A stretch of DNA of 64,000 bases from contig CDMY01000412.1 in the NCBI GenBank assembly GCA_001179505.1, positions 20,036 to 84,035 on the forward strand, given 5' to 3'. This stretch comes from Vitrella brassicaformis (taxonomy: Eukaryota; Sar; Vitrellaceae). This document shows, one piece after another, positions 23,201-34,884 of this stretch. Position numbers and translations under genes: made by a program. Under the pieces are notes generated by a model. That model made no database searches and was not told where the DNA came from. It worked only from the letters and a program-made list of their open reading frames with translations. Numbering within the stretch: the first letter of the stretch is position 1; each line of letters begins with the position of its first letter.

Positions 23201-24820
23201 AGTTCTGTGAGAATGAATCTGAATGTTGGCATCCTTGGCTGGATCAATGCCTGCAGGGTGGCGTATCTGACGCACCAGCTGGAGGCGGAGCGGTCCAAGA
23301 CGGCCAAGAAGGGCCTCATTGGGGGCACCAGAGCCGACACGCAGCACCACCCACATCCACATCCACCACCCGCATCAGCACCCGCACCGAATGCATCGGT
23401 AAGTCCTAACCACCAACACACACCATTGCCCGATGGATGCATCCACACACACCGCCCTGTGTTGTGTGTGGCCGGTGTTTGTTCAGTTCCCCTCTCCCCA
23501 GTCTGGCGCTCGTGTGCGGTGTCCGTCTGCGCCTCCGCGACACACAGGTGCCGCCCCACACTCACGCAGGGGCGCCACGAGAGGTGTTGGTGGCGGTGGT
23601 GGTGCGGGCCACACAGCGGTCAGGAGGACCCCACGTGCTGCGGCTGAAAGGGAGGACTGGCGCGTCAAACTGGGCAGGGCACGACCAGGTATATGAGCAA
23701 TATACAAGACGGGCACTTGATTGGCTGGTTGATTGAGCGATCTGTGTGTGGGAATGGTTGTATGTTTGTATGTCTACAGGTGGCGGTGAGACGTGTGGTG
23801 TGGCTGAGAGGCTGCGGGAGCTGGAACACAAGTACCAGAGAGAGAGGGAACGAAACGCACTGGTAAACAAAGGACAAAGGAAGGGAGGGAGCGAGGGAGG
23901 GACCTGCACACACATACACACACACACACACACACACAGTTCCTGCCCATACCCGTCCTTTTTGGCTTTTGGATCGGTCAGCTGTCCAAGAAGCTGGGCG
24001 AGTCTCTAGAGCTCGTCCACGGCCGCCTGCGCGAGACCCGACAACACATACCCAAGCCACAGCCACACGGCCAACCGACTCCAACACCTCCTCCAGCCCC
24101 ACCAGCCCCACCACCTGACACCGGTGATGATGAACAGACGCAGCAGCAGCAGCAGCAGCCTGCAGCAGGGCAGACGACTGGTCATTATGTGCCGGCTGTT
24201 GATGTGGGCGGCTATGTCGGCCCGGAGGTTTCAGAGTGCGGTCGTGGCGGCCGCATAGGGGAGGGGGTGCCCTATCCGCCATCCATGGAGAGCCCCTCCA
24301 GGCTCATGATGCAAGGTGGGTGGGTGGGGTGGGTGCAGACAGGGGCAGCCGCGCCACCTCTCACGGATGCAATCTCTTTATGTGTGTGTGTCGTACGTGC
24401 CTCCCAGGTGTGCCAGCATCGGGTCTGTCGTACGCCACGGCCATCCTGCCCGACGAGGAGCTCTCAGCCGCCCCCACGCCCACCCCGCCTCCGTCCAACA
24501 CCGACCTCACCAAACCACCACCCACCAAACGCAAGACCACCAAGCCAGCAGCAGCAGGGGGACAATCCGGACGACAGGCGAGGGACCTGCCGCGTGCCGA
24601 CCCATCCCCCGTCTGTGCGCTGCCCATGAGGCCGACTGCACACCCCCATTCCCATTCGCATCAGAGCAAAAGGGCATCTCGCGGCCGAGGCCAGTCTGAG
24701 CCCAAGAGGGCGCCGTTTGCCACGGTGATGGGTGCGCGTGTGAGGTCTTCGGGCTTCTCCAGGCCGCCGTCGCCCGTGCCGACTGGTGGGAGGGGCGGAG
24801 GGCCGCGCAAGAGGCCGTGA
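20256..24820 (+). CDS. Long coiled-coil protein, function unknown
   Basis: About nineteen small exons encode a largely helical protein. The start MAEGLHSMSSVAMDLEREIA (ATG at 20256) is followed by ALKREVEALQRSNQTLELEL. A low-complexity stretch rich in Pro, Ser and Gly covers 20560-20965 and 21020-21400. A series of heptad-like exons follows, e.g. LLHESKRMIEAEADRQQ, ELLREARRQRDQVE, ELEALKSGLRYAEQEKTQL and RLRELEHKYQRERERNAL. The C-terminal part is disordered and Pro/Gln-rich with a basic end (GGGPRKRP) and a stop at 24818-24820. I do not recognise the family; a cytoskeletal or centrosomal scaffold is a guess from composition only. ATG directly follows a CAG, so a non-coding or coding upstream exon is possible. 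The exon near 23520-23690 is the least certain in frame. Confidence 0.75.
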
Positions 24821-24836
24821 TTCACTGACTGCGGGG

Positions 24837-25136
24837 NNNNNNNNNNNNNNNNNNNNNNNNNNNNNNNNNNNNNNNNNNNNNNNNNNNNNNNNNNNNNNNN
24901 NNNNNNNNNNNNNNNNNNNNNNNNNNNNNNNNNNNNNNNNNNNNNNNNNNNNNNNNNNNNNNNNNNNNNNNNNNNNNNNNNNNNNNNNNNNNNNNNNNNN
25001 NNNNNNNNNNNNNNNNNNNNNNNNNNNNNNNNNNNNNNNNNNNNNNNNNNNNNNNNNNNNNNNNNNNNNNNNNNNNNNNNNNNNNNNNNNNNNNNNNNNN
25101 NNNNNNNNNNNNNNNNNNNNNNNNNNNNNNNNNNNN
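24837..25136. other. Assembly gap (300 N)
   Basis: Exactly 300 undetermined bases. The round number suggests an arbitrary or estimated gap size. The 3' flank of the coiled-coil gene and the upstream region of the membrane-protein gene lie on either side, so an unseen gene or exon could be missing here. Confidence 0.99.
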
Positions 25137-25556
25137 GTGTTGTCTGGCGTGTGAACGGTGATTGACACAGTTGGTTGGCAGAACTCATATCTGAATAAAA
25201 GGAAGGGGACAGACTGTGGACATGAATGACATCCATGCGTGTACATTGGCAAAAATGCGTGTGCAAAACGTGTGTTTGGCACGTCCGTACGACCTGCCTT
25301 GGCATTTATAGAAGATGGTCAGTGACACGCCCGTCTTGGAACGCAGCTAGGTGCGCAACAGTGCTGTGGCCCGGATCAAGTAACAAGAGGCTGGCCAGGA
25401 TCGGTGTTTCTCTCTTTGGGACACAACACCATCGCATCAGCACCATCGTTGATAGGTAAGAACAAAAAAACCGGACGCGCAGATCTTAATCCATGACGTC
25501 ATTGGTGTTGTATGTTGGTTCAGACAGCTCCCACCTTCATCTTGACGAAGATCACC

Positions 25557-26656
25557 ATGCTGGACACCCACTTTTTCACCTTCTCCCTTCGCATCGCAAG
25601 CGTGCTGGAGTTTCTGGTGGCGCTGGCCTTCCCATACGCCTTCCTGATGAGCAACAAGGGCATCGCCATGCTCAACGGGTTCGTCCTGCCCTTACAGAAG
25701 GGCGGGATGACCGATGCCGCATTGGCGGAGGCACAGCAGGCATCTATCGAGTCCATTCGGGCTGTCAGCGCGCCCACGGCATTCCTCTGCCTCGTCGCGC
25801 AGTTCGGCGTGCTGTTTATGCTCGGCTTCCAGGTGAGATGGTGTCGGATTGGCTGACCATCCAAAGAGCTGGCTTGATGGCTCCTTGGGGTGTCTGTGTC
25901 CTATCCCTCTCTGTCTGTGTGCGTCTTTGATCGATCAGCTGCGTGTGTCGTGGCTGGCGACAGCAACTCACATAAGGCAATACCGGTCCGGGTGTGATCT
26001 GCTGCACATGGGCGTGCTCTTTGGCCTCATTTGGACGTGCATCCACTTCGGCATCTGGGGCATGGCGTCCAACTACATCAATGCGCCCGACGCACAAGTG
26101 GCGGAGCTCATCCGGGGACCGTTCCTGATGGTACGTAACGACACACAAGGGCGCTGCAGTGTACCTTCGTGGCTCGTGTGTGTGGACGTGCGTGTCAGAC
26201 GATGGCGATGCTGGGCGACATCTTTTTCTCGGCTCAGTGCCTCATGTACGGCCCGGCCATCTTTCTGCTCGACCGCTACCAGCCCACCGAGGTGACTGGA
26301 GGTGTGGCCAGCAAGCCCAAGGGCAGCACATGGCTCGGATGGGCAGTCATCATCACCAGAATGGCCACCAGCTGCGCAAGTAAGCCAGCGGCTAGGCAGG
26401 AAGGCAGAGAGGAGGGGGGGTGCGATGGCTGTGTGTACCTGTTTGCGCGTGTGCAGTATGTGGGCGTGTGATCATTCCAATGACGTGGACCCCCACCCTG
26501 ACGACGCCCTATGTGTGGCTGGCGCTGTCCTTCATGCTGGTCGCCGGAGCGTGCAGCACCGCATGGGCATTTACCTTCGAGCCAGCCGTCAATCGCCAGC
26601 TGATGCTGCTCGAGGGCGGACAGGCCAAGACACACTCACCGACCAAACGCAGATGA
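25557..26656 (+). CDS. Multi-pass membrane protein, function unknown
   Basis: Four exons are seen. The start ATG at 25557-25559 gives MLDTHFFTFSLRIASVLEFL and a first hydrophobic helix (VLEFLVALAFPYAFLM). The second helix is in TAFLCLVAQFGVLFMLGFQ, the third in LLHMGVLFGLIWTCIHFGIW, and the fourth around FFSAQCLMYGPAIFLL. The fifth is near TWLGWAVIITRMATSCA and the sixth in YVWLALSFMLVAGACSTAWA. A short hydrophilic tail ends TKRR. So about five or six membrane spans in about 260 residues. No transporter or enzyme signature is recognised. Upstream sequence 25137-25556 contains no clear exon, but the frame is open for 45 bases before the ATG and the assembly gap lies nearby, so the 5' end may be incomplete. 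Confidence 0.7.
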
Positions 26657-27452
26657 GCCTGGAGTGCTCAACCGAGAGAGATGGACTGGCCTCTGTGTTG
26701 TGTGTGTACGTGTGTATGGGTGGGAGTCTGTGAGTGAGTCATTTTGTAGTGAGATTGATGGATGGATGGATGGATGGATGGGCGGCGGCCTGGCTGGCTG
26801 GCAAAGCAGGGTATGTATGTGTCATATGGCGGTTAGCCGAGACCTTGAGCATCTTTTTCGTTGGACTGAGAGCGTTTGAGAGTATTTGTTGGCGTCTGTG
26901 TGGGGGTAGTCTCCCACACAGGGACAGGCCACGCCACATGAGGGCGGGGGAGCCAGTCCATTTTCTCATTGTCATCGACTGCACCAATGGTCATCTTTTT
27001 CGCCTTCCTTTTCATACGACAAGTCTTTTTCTGTCTTGACGAGACACGCATGACGAATGTTCTCTTCAACGACACTCAATTGTGGACTCATCTGTCCACC
27101 TGCAATTACGGCACTCACACGTACATGTACATCCTACGACGCCGCAACCCCATACAAAGACGCCGCACGTCATGGCACTCCAATAAAAGCACAAGGCAAA
27201 TCAGCACAGTCTTGCCACGAATCAACGCCCCATCCATCATGCCATTAATTGATCATCACAGTGTCCTTGCAACTCGTACACTACACCTGAGTAGTACTGC
27301 TTTTTTCATGCACTCTTGGACACATCTGTCTGTCTGTCTGGCTGGCTGGCTTGTTCACTATCGCACCAACCCATCCCATCCGCCATGGATAAAAATCACA
27401 ATGCACGCATCACAGAAGAAATGAAGGAAGGGCTCGCTGCCTGCCTGCCCGC
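26657..27452. other. Intergenic region between convergent genes
   Basis: About 800 bases between the stops of the membrane-protein gene and the RING-like gene. An 80-residue open frame on the minus strand (26833-27075) is Lys/Arg-rich and shows no recognisable domain; I treat it as chance. A (GATG)n run lies near 26757-26780. Confidence 0.55.
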
Positions 27453-30400
27453 TTAATCCCGGTGTCCCTGATTGTATACGTGCACCGCACTCTTGGCCTT
27501 GGCGCGACACACGGGGTAGGTCAGCACCTTCTTCTTGTCCTTCTTGGCCGTATCCTTCATTCGCTCCAAGCACCCTGCACACGCCACACATGTGCATACA
27601 CGACACTGTTCATTGATCGACCCCCATACGCACATACGTACGTACCCTTGCAGAGGCACTGGTGTCCGCACGGCACGAGTGCAATGTCATTCGGCTCCGC
27701 CAAACACACCACACACGTCGTGATGGTTTTGTCCTTTCCGCCGCCTTCGGCGTGCTTGGCCCGTTCCTCCTTTAGCTGTGCCTGCATGTCAGCGATCATC
27801 TTGGCGGCGGCCTCCTTCTCTTTGCGCAGCTGCTCGGCCGCCTCTCTGTCTTTTGCCTCCTTTGCTGCGGCGAGGCGGCCCTCCACATCTTTCTGGTAGG
27901 ACTCGTCTCGCAGCTTCATCAGGTGCTCGTTGGACTGGTCCCTGAGCTGCTTCAGGCGATCCGACTCACTCTTGGCAGACTGCTGGAACTGCATGACGGC
28001 GGGAATTGACGTGAGGCCGTCAAGCTTCTCCTTGGTCAGCCTGAGGAGAACACACAGGCAGGTAGGCAGGCAGATAGACAGTGTTGATAAGTCTTCTCAC
28101 CGATCTGCGTCGCGTTGCCTGAGGTCTTCGTTGTCGTCAATGAGGCCTTGCAGCCTGCTCCTGTATGCGGCCCTCTTGGCCTCGGCCTCGCTAACCGACA
28201 CGATCAACCTGAAACAAACCAGACACGCATACAGAGACATACGTACGATTGTGCGTTCCATCTGTGAGTGTGTTCGGTGCCGTCTTACTCATGGATAACG
28301 GTGTGCACGTCCTCCATGTGTTCTTTAGCCATGGCGATTTTTGCAGCAATGTCGCACTCGGAACGGTCCAGCTCGTCCAGCCATACACGCTCTGTAGCAG
28401 CAGCAGCAGATGGCGGAGGGCTGCAGACATGCCATCACACATATGCAGACGTACGCAAGGGCCGCATGCCTTGTCTGCTGCCGCCCACCTGTCGCTCCTT
28501 GGGGGCATGGCGGGAGGGGGAATGGGAGTTGGGGCTCGGTCATCACTCGAAGGCGCGGTTGGCTGCCCTCCGCTGGCGGCCTGTGAGAGCTCCATCAGCC
28601 GCTGCGACACGTCTGAGGTCATGAGTTGGCGCAGCTCCGTGTCGCGCATGTCGATGGAGCCCTGGAACCGCCGCACATCGTCTGCTGTGGCCTTCAACGC
28701 AAGCTCATCCTCACTCAAACTGATATACACACAAAGGGCAGACAAGGAGAAATAATAGAAACACAGATTTAGGCGCACACGTGTTCCTGCCTGCCTGCCT
28801 GCCTGCCTGCCTACACGGGATTGGCCTCGCGCAGTCTGTCGTTTTCGTCCGTGAGCTGTGCCTCTTGTGCCTCCATCTGGCCGAGCAACTCCAGGACGTG
28901 ACGCAGAGAAGCTTCCAAACTGACGAGCAACAACAGGGCAAGACACACAAAAGCGTCCTTCACATGGAAGAGCACGTTGGCTGTGCTGCGCACCCTGTCT
29001 TCTGCTCCTCTGCAGCGGCGATCTGCCCCTTGAGCTGATCCAATTCCTCAGCCGCCTCCTGGAGCGATGCAGCGATGGCCATCTCAGCCTCACGTTCCTC
29101 GTCGGTTCTGCACACACACAAAACACGACGACACACACTCGAGTTGATACCAGTGATACATACTCACAACCGTGTGGCGTGTGTCACCTGTGGTCTCTTT
29201 CCACTGTTGCTGCTGCTGGTGCTGCCGCTGCTTCCAGTGGTTCTCGATAGCGTGGCCCGCCCTCAAAGGACGACGGGATCTCCTCGAGACCGGCAGGCGG
29301 TGGAAGAGAGACCGAGGCTTCGAAAGATACTGCAGCAGTGGGGCTGTGGTCTTGGTCGTCGCTGGGTGGTGGTTCGCTTGCCGCCCCGTCCTCTTCCCCT
29401 TGCGCACTCCTGTCCGCTGTCGGCAGCCGGTCACCTTCAGACAGGTCTGCAGCCCTCTCGTTGCTTGGCTGAGGTGGACTTGCTGCGGGTGGCAGCAACT
29501 GCACAGATGACTGGAGCGTCTCGGTGTGGTGTGGTGCGGGTAGCGGATCTTCCCTCACCTCAACATCACCACTGCTTCATACCACAGACAGAGAGACACA
29601 GTCGAATAATCTGTGGATGTTGTGAAGGCTGAATGACGTCTGACCTGTCGACAGGGGTGGTGGTAGCATATGACTCGACGGCCGATCCCTCGTGACGCCT
29701 CACGACCATGCCCCTTTTCCCTTTCCTCCTGCGTCGCCTTGCCTGTCTCGTCATCGACAGCTCGCCAGCCTCGTGCTCGTGCTCGTGCCCGGGGAAGATC
29801 TCACATAGGTCCACATGTGAGCAGATGTCAACGCGTCGCCGTCTCACTCCTTCCAGCACTTCGATGAGGGCCTCCTCGCTCGCCGGATGCCCTGACTTCC
29901 GCAGCTGTCTGCTGTAGAACTCGACTGACATAAAGAAGCCATCGCTAAGATCCTCGGGGTCATTCGCATGACCCATGAACAAAGTGAGGCCTTCCCCCAC
30001 TCCGAGCGGCCGACAGGCAAAGCCGACTCCGACGCACGACGATGGATCACTTGGCGGGTACCCCTCAACCAGCACACGAAATTCACGCAGCTGCTCCGCC
30101 ATCTGAGGATAGAGCTCTCGGAACGACGCGTTTTCCGGCAAGTCCACGACCTCTCGACACGCATCAGCGAGAGCACGCGCCCGTGCAACCAGCCGCTCTC
30201 CCACGCCGCCGTCTTGCCATGCCTGGGGGCCCCTCCAGAAGCACACCGGCATGTCCACGACGATGAGTGGGCACCCCGATTCACGAAAGATGGTCAAGTC
30301 GGGTCCCACGCCATCTGCACACCTCCAGCCGAGACTCGCATGCCCGCAAACGATCCGAATGGGATGTCCAATGTGCAGACAGGCCAGCTCGAGCGCCTTG

Positions 30401-31492
30401 CACAGGCCCTGAGGCGTGAGAGACTCCGCCCATGAGGCTGACCCAGCCAGAAGGGCCCATGAGCCTTGCACAAAACCGACTGTGTCCACGGGCCCTTCTG
30501 GCTGAGACCGCTTTTTGCAGACACCCAGCTGCGCGAAACTGATGACAGCGCTTGTAGGCAGGTGGGATGCGGCCTTGACCGAAGCCACCAGCGCCTTGGC
30601 CGCCTTTATTGCCTCTTTGAGGAGCTGCTCCTCGATCGGCCGGGCGGTGTTGTCGCGTGGCTGCGGTGTCGGAAGCGGCGATGATGGGGGCACGACGAGA
30701 GCAGACGACGAGCGTGCCGCACTATCGGACTGGGGCAGATGACACTCTGAAGGCATACAAGAAAGCGTGGACTAAGTGATTGTACGCCCTTCGCCCACCT
30801 TCGTCAAGTCGGTGATCTTGAGATAGCTGAGTGTCAGTCTCAGCACCCTCTGGTACTCGGTCAGGTGCCTGAGCGGCATTTGACTCACAATTGCTCGCAC
30901 GAGAGAGCTGCCGAAAGAAATAAATGGACACCAACCATGAAGATATGTGACGATGAATGAAGGGATGGTGATACGTACATGAGTATTGACGGGGCCGCCA
31001 TCATGGCCACAGCAGCCGCAGTGGGCGGTTGTCGATGCTGGGTGGCTCGTTGATGCTGCTTCGTCACGATCTGCAGGCGTTGCTTCTGGTGTGTCTGCAT
31101 TCGGCTTCCTTTGCGGAACGCGAGCCATACGTGTTACTCCGTCGCACCCATGAAATGGGACAACAGAAAAGCCTGCATGTCAGAGAGAGGAGCAACGACA
31201 CCGATAAACCCTCCCCCTCTGCCTCTCTCCTCATTCGCGTGCACACACCTTGTTGTGATTCATCGCTGGGCAGACTGAAGTGCCCGGTGGCATCATGCCG
31301 TTTGCCTTCCAAATCCATGCAGAGAGGGTTGGCCCAGCCAGCCACCAGATTGCAAAACGAAAACACCGTCTTGTTCTCGATCAGCATGCCCCTTTCGAGC
31401 CCTTGGCAAAGCAACAGCTTCATCATCATGCTCATCGCCGTCGACACGTCGGGAAGAGCGATAGACGCACTCCACACAGAGGGACGGCTCAT
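27453..31492 (-). CDS. Coiled-coil protein with degenerate C-terminal RING finger (possibly the 3' half of the SRA-SET gene)
   Basis: Exon joins from about 31490 down to the stop at 27453-27455 were checked and keep one frame. The first exon includes LLLCQGLERGMLIENKTVFS. Next comes a disordered part with a CGCCGHDGG motif, then a large exon (29640-30754). That exon carries an unrecognised folded region, e.g. GLCKALELACLHIGHPIRIV and CPLIVVDMPVCFWRGPQAW, and a basic stretch RRRRKGKRGMVVRR. An acidic Pro/Ser region (29184-29558) precedes coiled coils such as AEMAIAASLQEAAEELDQLK and AAAKEAKDREAAEQLRKEK. The C-terminus is RING-like: CVVC, then PCGHQCLCKGC, then TYPVCRAKA. In the last Cys pair the first Cys is Tyr. 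RING proteins are usually ubiquitin ligases. The start chosen (ATG 31490-31492) overlaps the upstream stop, so this may be part of one larger gene. Confidence 0.65.
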
Positions 31493-34400
31493 GTCGCCGA
31501 AGCGACATGCGGCTGCAGGACGATCCCGACGCGCTCACAGCCAGGCACGGACGAGGCCTCCGATATCGCCCTGAGGTGCCGCAAGGCGAAACAAGCTGTC
31601 GAAGGCACCTCCCTCGTGTATTGCAACTGAGTGCCGTTGAGCATTTTCAGCTGGTTGCGCTGTAAAAGGCTCGTACACCGAGACATTCCCTCGCAAATAA
31701 ACCGGACTGACCACACACACACACACACACACACACAACGCATAGACGTCTGTCTGTCTGTCTGCATTTGTACAGCTGCTCGCTCTAGAGTGGACCCATC
31801 GGGCGCCGCAGCGGTCGGTGCAGAAGGAGACCGTCCCCTCTCTTGCACGCCTTGAAAGAAATTCGCCCCATCTGCATGGTAAGCAACTGTTGAGAAGTCT
31901 CTTCCTACTGTGCCGTGCAGCTTGCTTACCATGCACGCCGCGCATATATTGCTGCATCTTCTTAGGAATTTCTCGACCCAAAGACGTGCTCCGCTGCGCC
32001 GAGTTCGCCCACTCGGCCGACGACATCACACCATCGACAAAGCCCCTCCCTGCCGATATCGCCTCCTGAAGCTTCTCGTCTGTCAGATCGGTCGCCCACT
32101 GTGTGTGCTGAAAGCACTGAGCCTCGAAGACGAAGCCGATGACGTCCACACACACCCCATCGATAGACGCCTTCGTAGCCACACTGACTTGGACCGCGTC
32201 GCCCCTGCCCTGCCTCGCCAGTGCCTCCTTTTCTGACTTGGTAATCGCCTTGGCCCTGAGCAGCGCATGCTTGACCGCTGGCAAGGGCTGTTGCGAGTCG
32301 AGGGCGGCTGTACTTGCTGACTGTTCGATGATGGGTACAGAGAAGATAGGATCATCCGGAGTTGCGATTGGGAGCTGCTGTGGATGACTGTTGGTCTCAT
32401 CGATGAACTCGAAGGTCAGGAAGCTCCCCTTTGGTATCGCCTCGTTGCTGAAGAGGCACACAGTAGGGGCAGTCGGGGCTGCAGTGGATGGACTTTGGAG
32501 AACAACCTGAAATACAATCAGCAGTCACTTGATAGAAGGTGGGTCAAGCTTCCTTACAACGCACCTTGGCTGTCAGGTTTGGTTTGTCTGACCGCGTAAG
32601 GAAGCGTGCTGCATTGCCGAAGTATGTGGTGTCAATAGCATGGCCGATTTCGCCGAGACTGACGCACGGGAAGACAGGCAGTCGCTTTTGCACACGCTGT
32701 TCGACTCGACCTCGTAGCTGAGAGGTGGCGATCAGCTCGCCAGCAAGCTGCATCACAAAGACGCCTGCCGGAATCACTTCCTAGACCACAAGATGGCACA
32801 AAAAGGGTTTGCTCACATGTATGACAGCCTTGTGCTCCTCACTTGAGCAATGAGCGAATATCGTTCATCATCTCCTCCCCTTTCCACAGCAACACGCCAA
32901 TGTACTCCGGGAAGGAAATGTAAACTATTAGTACGCATACAAAACGACATGCACCCATACTCGCGGTGTGATTGTTTTGTTGCTCACTCAGCAGGGTACT
33001 GCTCCGTGTTTCCTGCCGTCGGCAGCTTCGTGAAGGCAATGGACTCCTTGGCGTATGTGAACGATATGTCCTGTTCGAAGAAGGGCCTGTGTCTGCATCC
33101 AAGGAGAGGAATCGCCATATCTTCTTGTCCCTGAGAGATTATGTAATCTCAATGAGCAAACCAGGCATTACACAGATATCAACAAGAAGCGAACCTGAGA
33201 GATGTCTTGATCGATATTCCAATCCACAAGCGGCTCCGAAAGCAGAAGCGACACGCTTGCAGGGGGCTATGTTGGTCGACGCCGTCCTCTGGTGGCTCCA
33301 AAGGAAGGTACGCATTGACAAGCTTGCCACGCATACTTGTGGGGATGGGCAGAATGCGAACGCTGTCATCCATGGCCAGATGGAGCTGGAACGGAAAATG
33401 CAGCTCCTGAAAGAAATACAAAACCAAGCGGATCCGTCTCTCATCCGATATGATCTCGTCTCATTCCCTCAGTCTCACTGGACGGGGATAGAAACGGTGC
33501 TCCATTTGCTGTCTCTCGCGCCACTCCCTGAGCCGCTCATGACTGCTCTCCAATAGGCAGTCAAAAAGGGCTTTGAAGCACAGAAAGCCACCACCAGAAG
33601 TTGACAGCTCGTGAAAACACCCATCGAGCGGCGATGCGACGACCACTCGATGCGGCCGTCCAGACGTGCATCGATGCTGCTCCTGGCTCTTGGCGAGATC
33701 CAGGACGAAGGGTGGTGATTCGGGTGATGGCATGCGGTCGTCATTGACTGCAGCAATATAACCATATTGTGTGGTATTGTTTTCTTGTGTGGGACGTGTG
33801 TGTCACCTGGAGGTCTCCAACCGGAATCGTTAGGCAAAAAAGACAGAACGAACTTCCAGCAGCCCTTGCCGGAATGGTCGGATGTCCTGAAGGCGTCCTC
33901 AACGCAATAGTGACCATCATATCGAAAGCCATACCTGCAATACGAAGAGAAGAGACAAGCACTCGCATTTGATGCTTCTGTTGCTCATGTATTCCCTATT
34001 GCTCTCTCACCTCGGTGCAACCTCTGAGCGCGTCTCGAAGCATCGGATGACCCTCACGTGCATGCCGCTCACGAACGAATGCAGCATAGGTTGAGCATGT
34101 ACATCCCTGCCGTCTGCATCGTCCCTCACTGCATAAAGGATGCGGTCTCCCTTGTCGTCGTGACCATCATCATTGACCAAGACACACGTGCATATCTTGA
34201 TCATGGTGTCGCCGAAACGAACACTGACGACTCCATCCTCTTTGTTGGTAACGCCCGTCAGCCGGAAAATGTGTGGGAATGAGAAGATGGTGCCGGGGGC
34301 AACACCCACTGTATGGTAAGGGGCGGGCTTCACGCGAGGCATGAGAGGGTCCAGCCACTGTGCGATCTTCTCCTCAACGCTGTCTGCAGCTGCCTCCACT

Positions 34401-34875
34401 GAGCTGAGGTCGCTGAGGTCAGGGCAGCTCGCCAGCTCTCGCATAAACTTGCTCTCGATGAATGGCACTCTTGCCTCTTTGGAGAGAAGCATGTAGCGGT
34501 CGAACTCCTCACCCATCAGCACTGAGCCTGCATGGAACAGCAAAGCTGAAGATCTGTAACAAGTCGTCGATTCCCTTCCCTACCTGAATCTGAATCGATG
34601 TCCGTCTCCTCGAGAGGGAGATCAGGTCGAGTGGCCTCATCAGCATGATCATTGGTTCTCTCGCAGTCATCCACGGTGTCGTTTGCTTCACATAAAGGGC
34701 CCGGCTGAGAGGCGGACGGCCTTCTTGAATCAGCCCCATCGCGTGCAGCTCCTGACTGATCCTCACGTGACTCATCGCGTGCACCTGCGAGCTTTTTTTT
34801 GCATTTACGCTCGTACAGAAGATCCGTTGATCCCGGATTCTTTCCCCCGGATTCGCTCTTCAAGTTTCGTGTCAT
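31489..34875 (-). CDS. SRA (YDG) plus SET-domain protein, SUVH-like, with degenerate SET motifs
   Basis: SRA domains bind modified cytosine in DNA; SRA plus SET is the architecture of plant SUVH histone H3K9 methyltransferases. Exon 1 (start ATG 34873-34875) is hydrophilic. The SRA domain covers about 33800-34400 and includes HTVGVAPGTIFSFPHIFRL, VNDDGHDDKGDRILYAV, HVRVIRCFE and the diagnostic YGFRYDGHYCVEDAF. A pre-SET-like DQDISQ/GQEDMAIPL follows near 33110-33220, but the usual Cys cluster is not seen. The SET domain lies at about 32390-32840: EVIPAGVFVMQLAGEL, AIDTTYFGNAARFL, then TRSDKPNL, then SNEAIPKGSFLTFEF. The canonical NHSC is RSD and the final Tyr is Phe, so catalysis is doubtful. 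The C-terminal exons end VLQPHVASAT (stop 31489-31491). An alternative short intron could join this frame to the next gene. Confidence 0.7.
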
Positions 34876-34884
34876 ATCACGACC

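Noticed and set aside
24464-25305. Open frames running through the N block
   Set aside because: They are artefacts of translating 300 undetermined bases.
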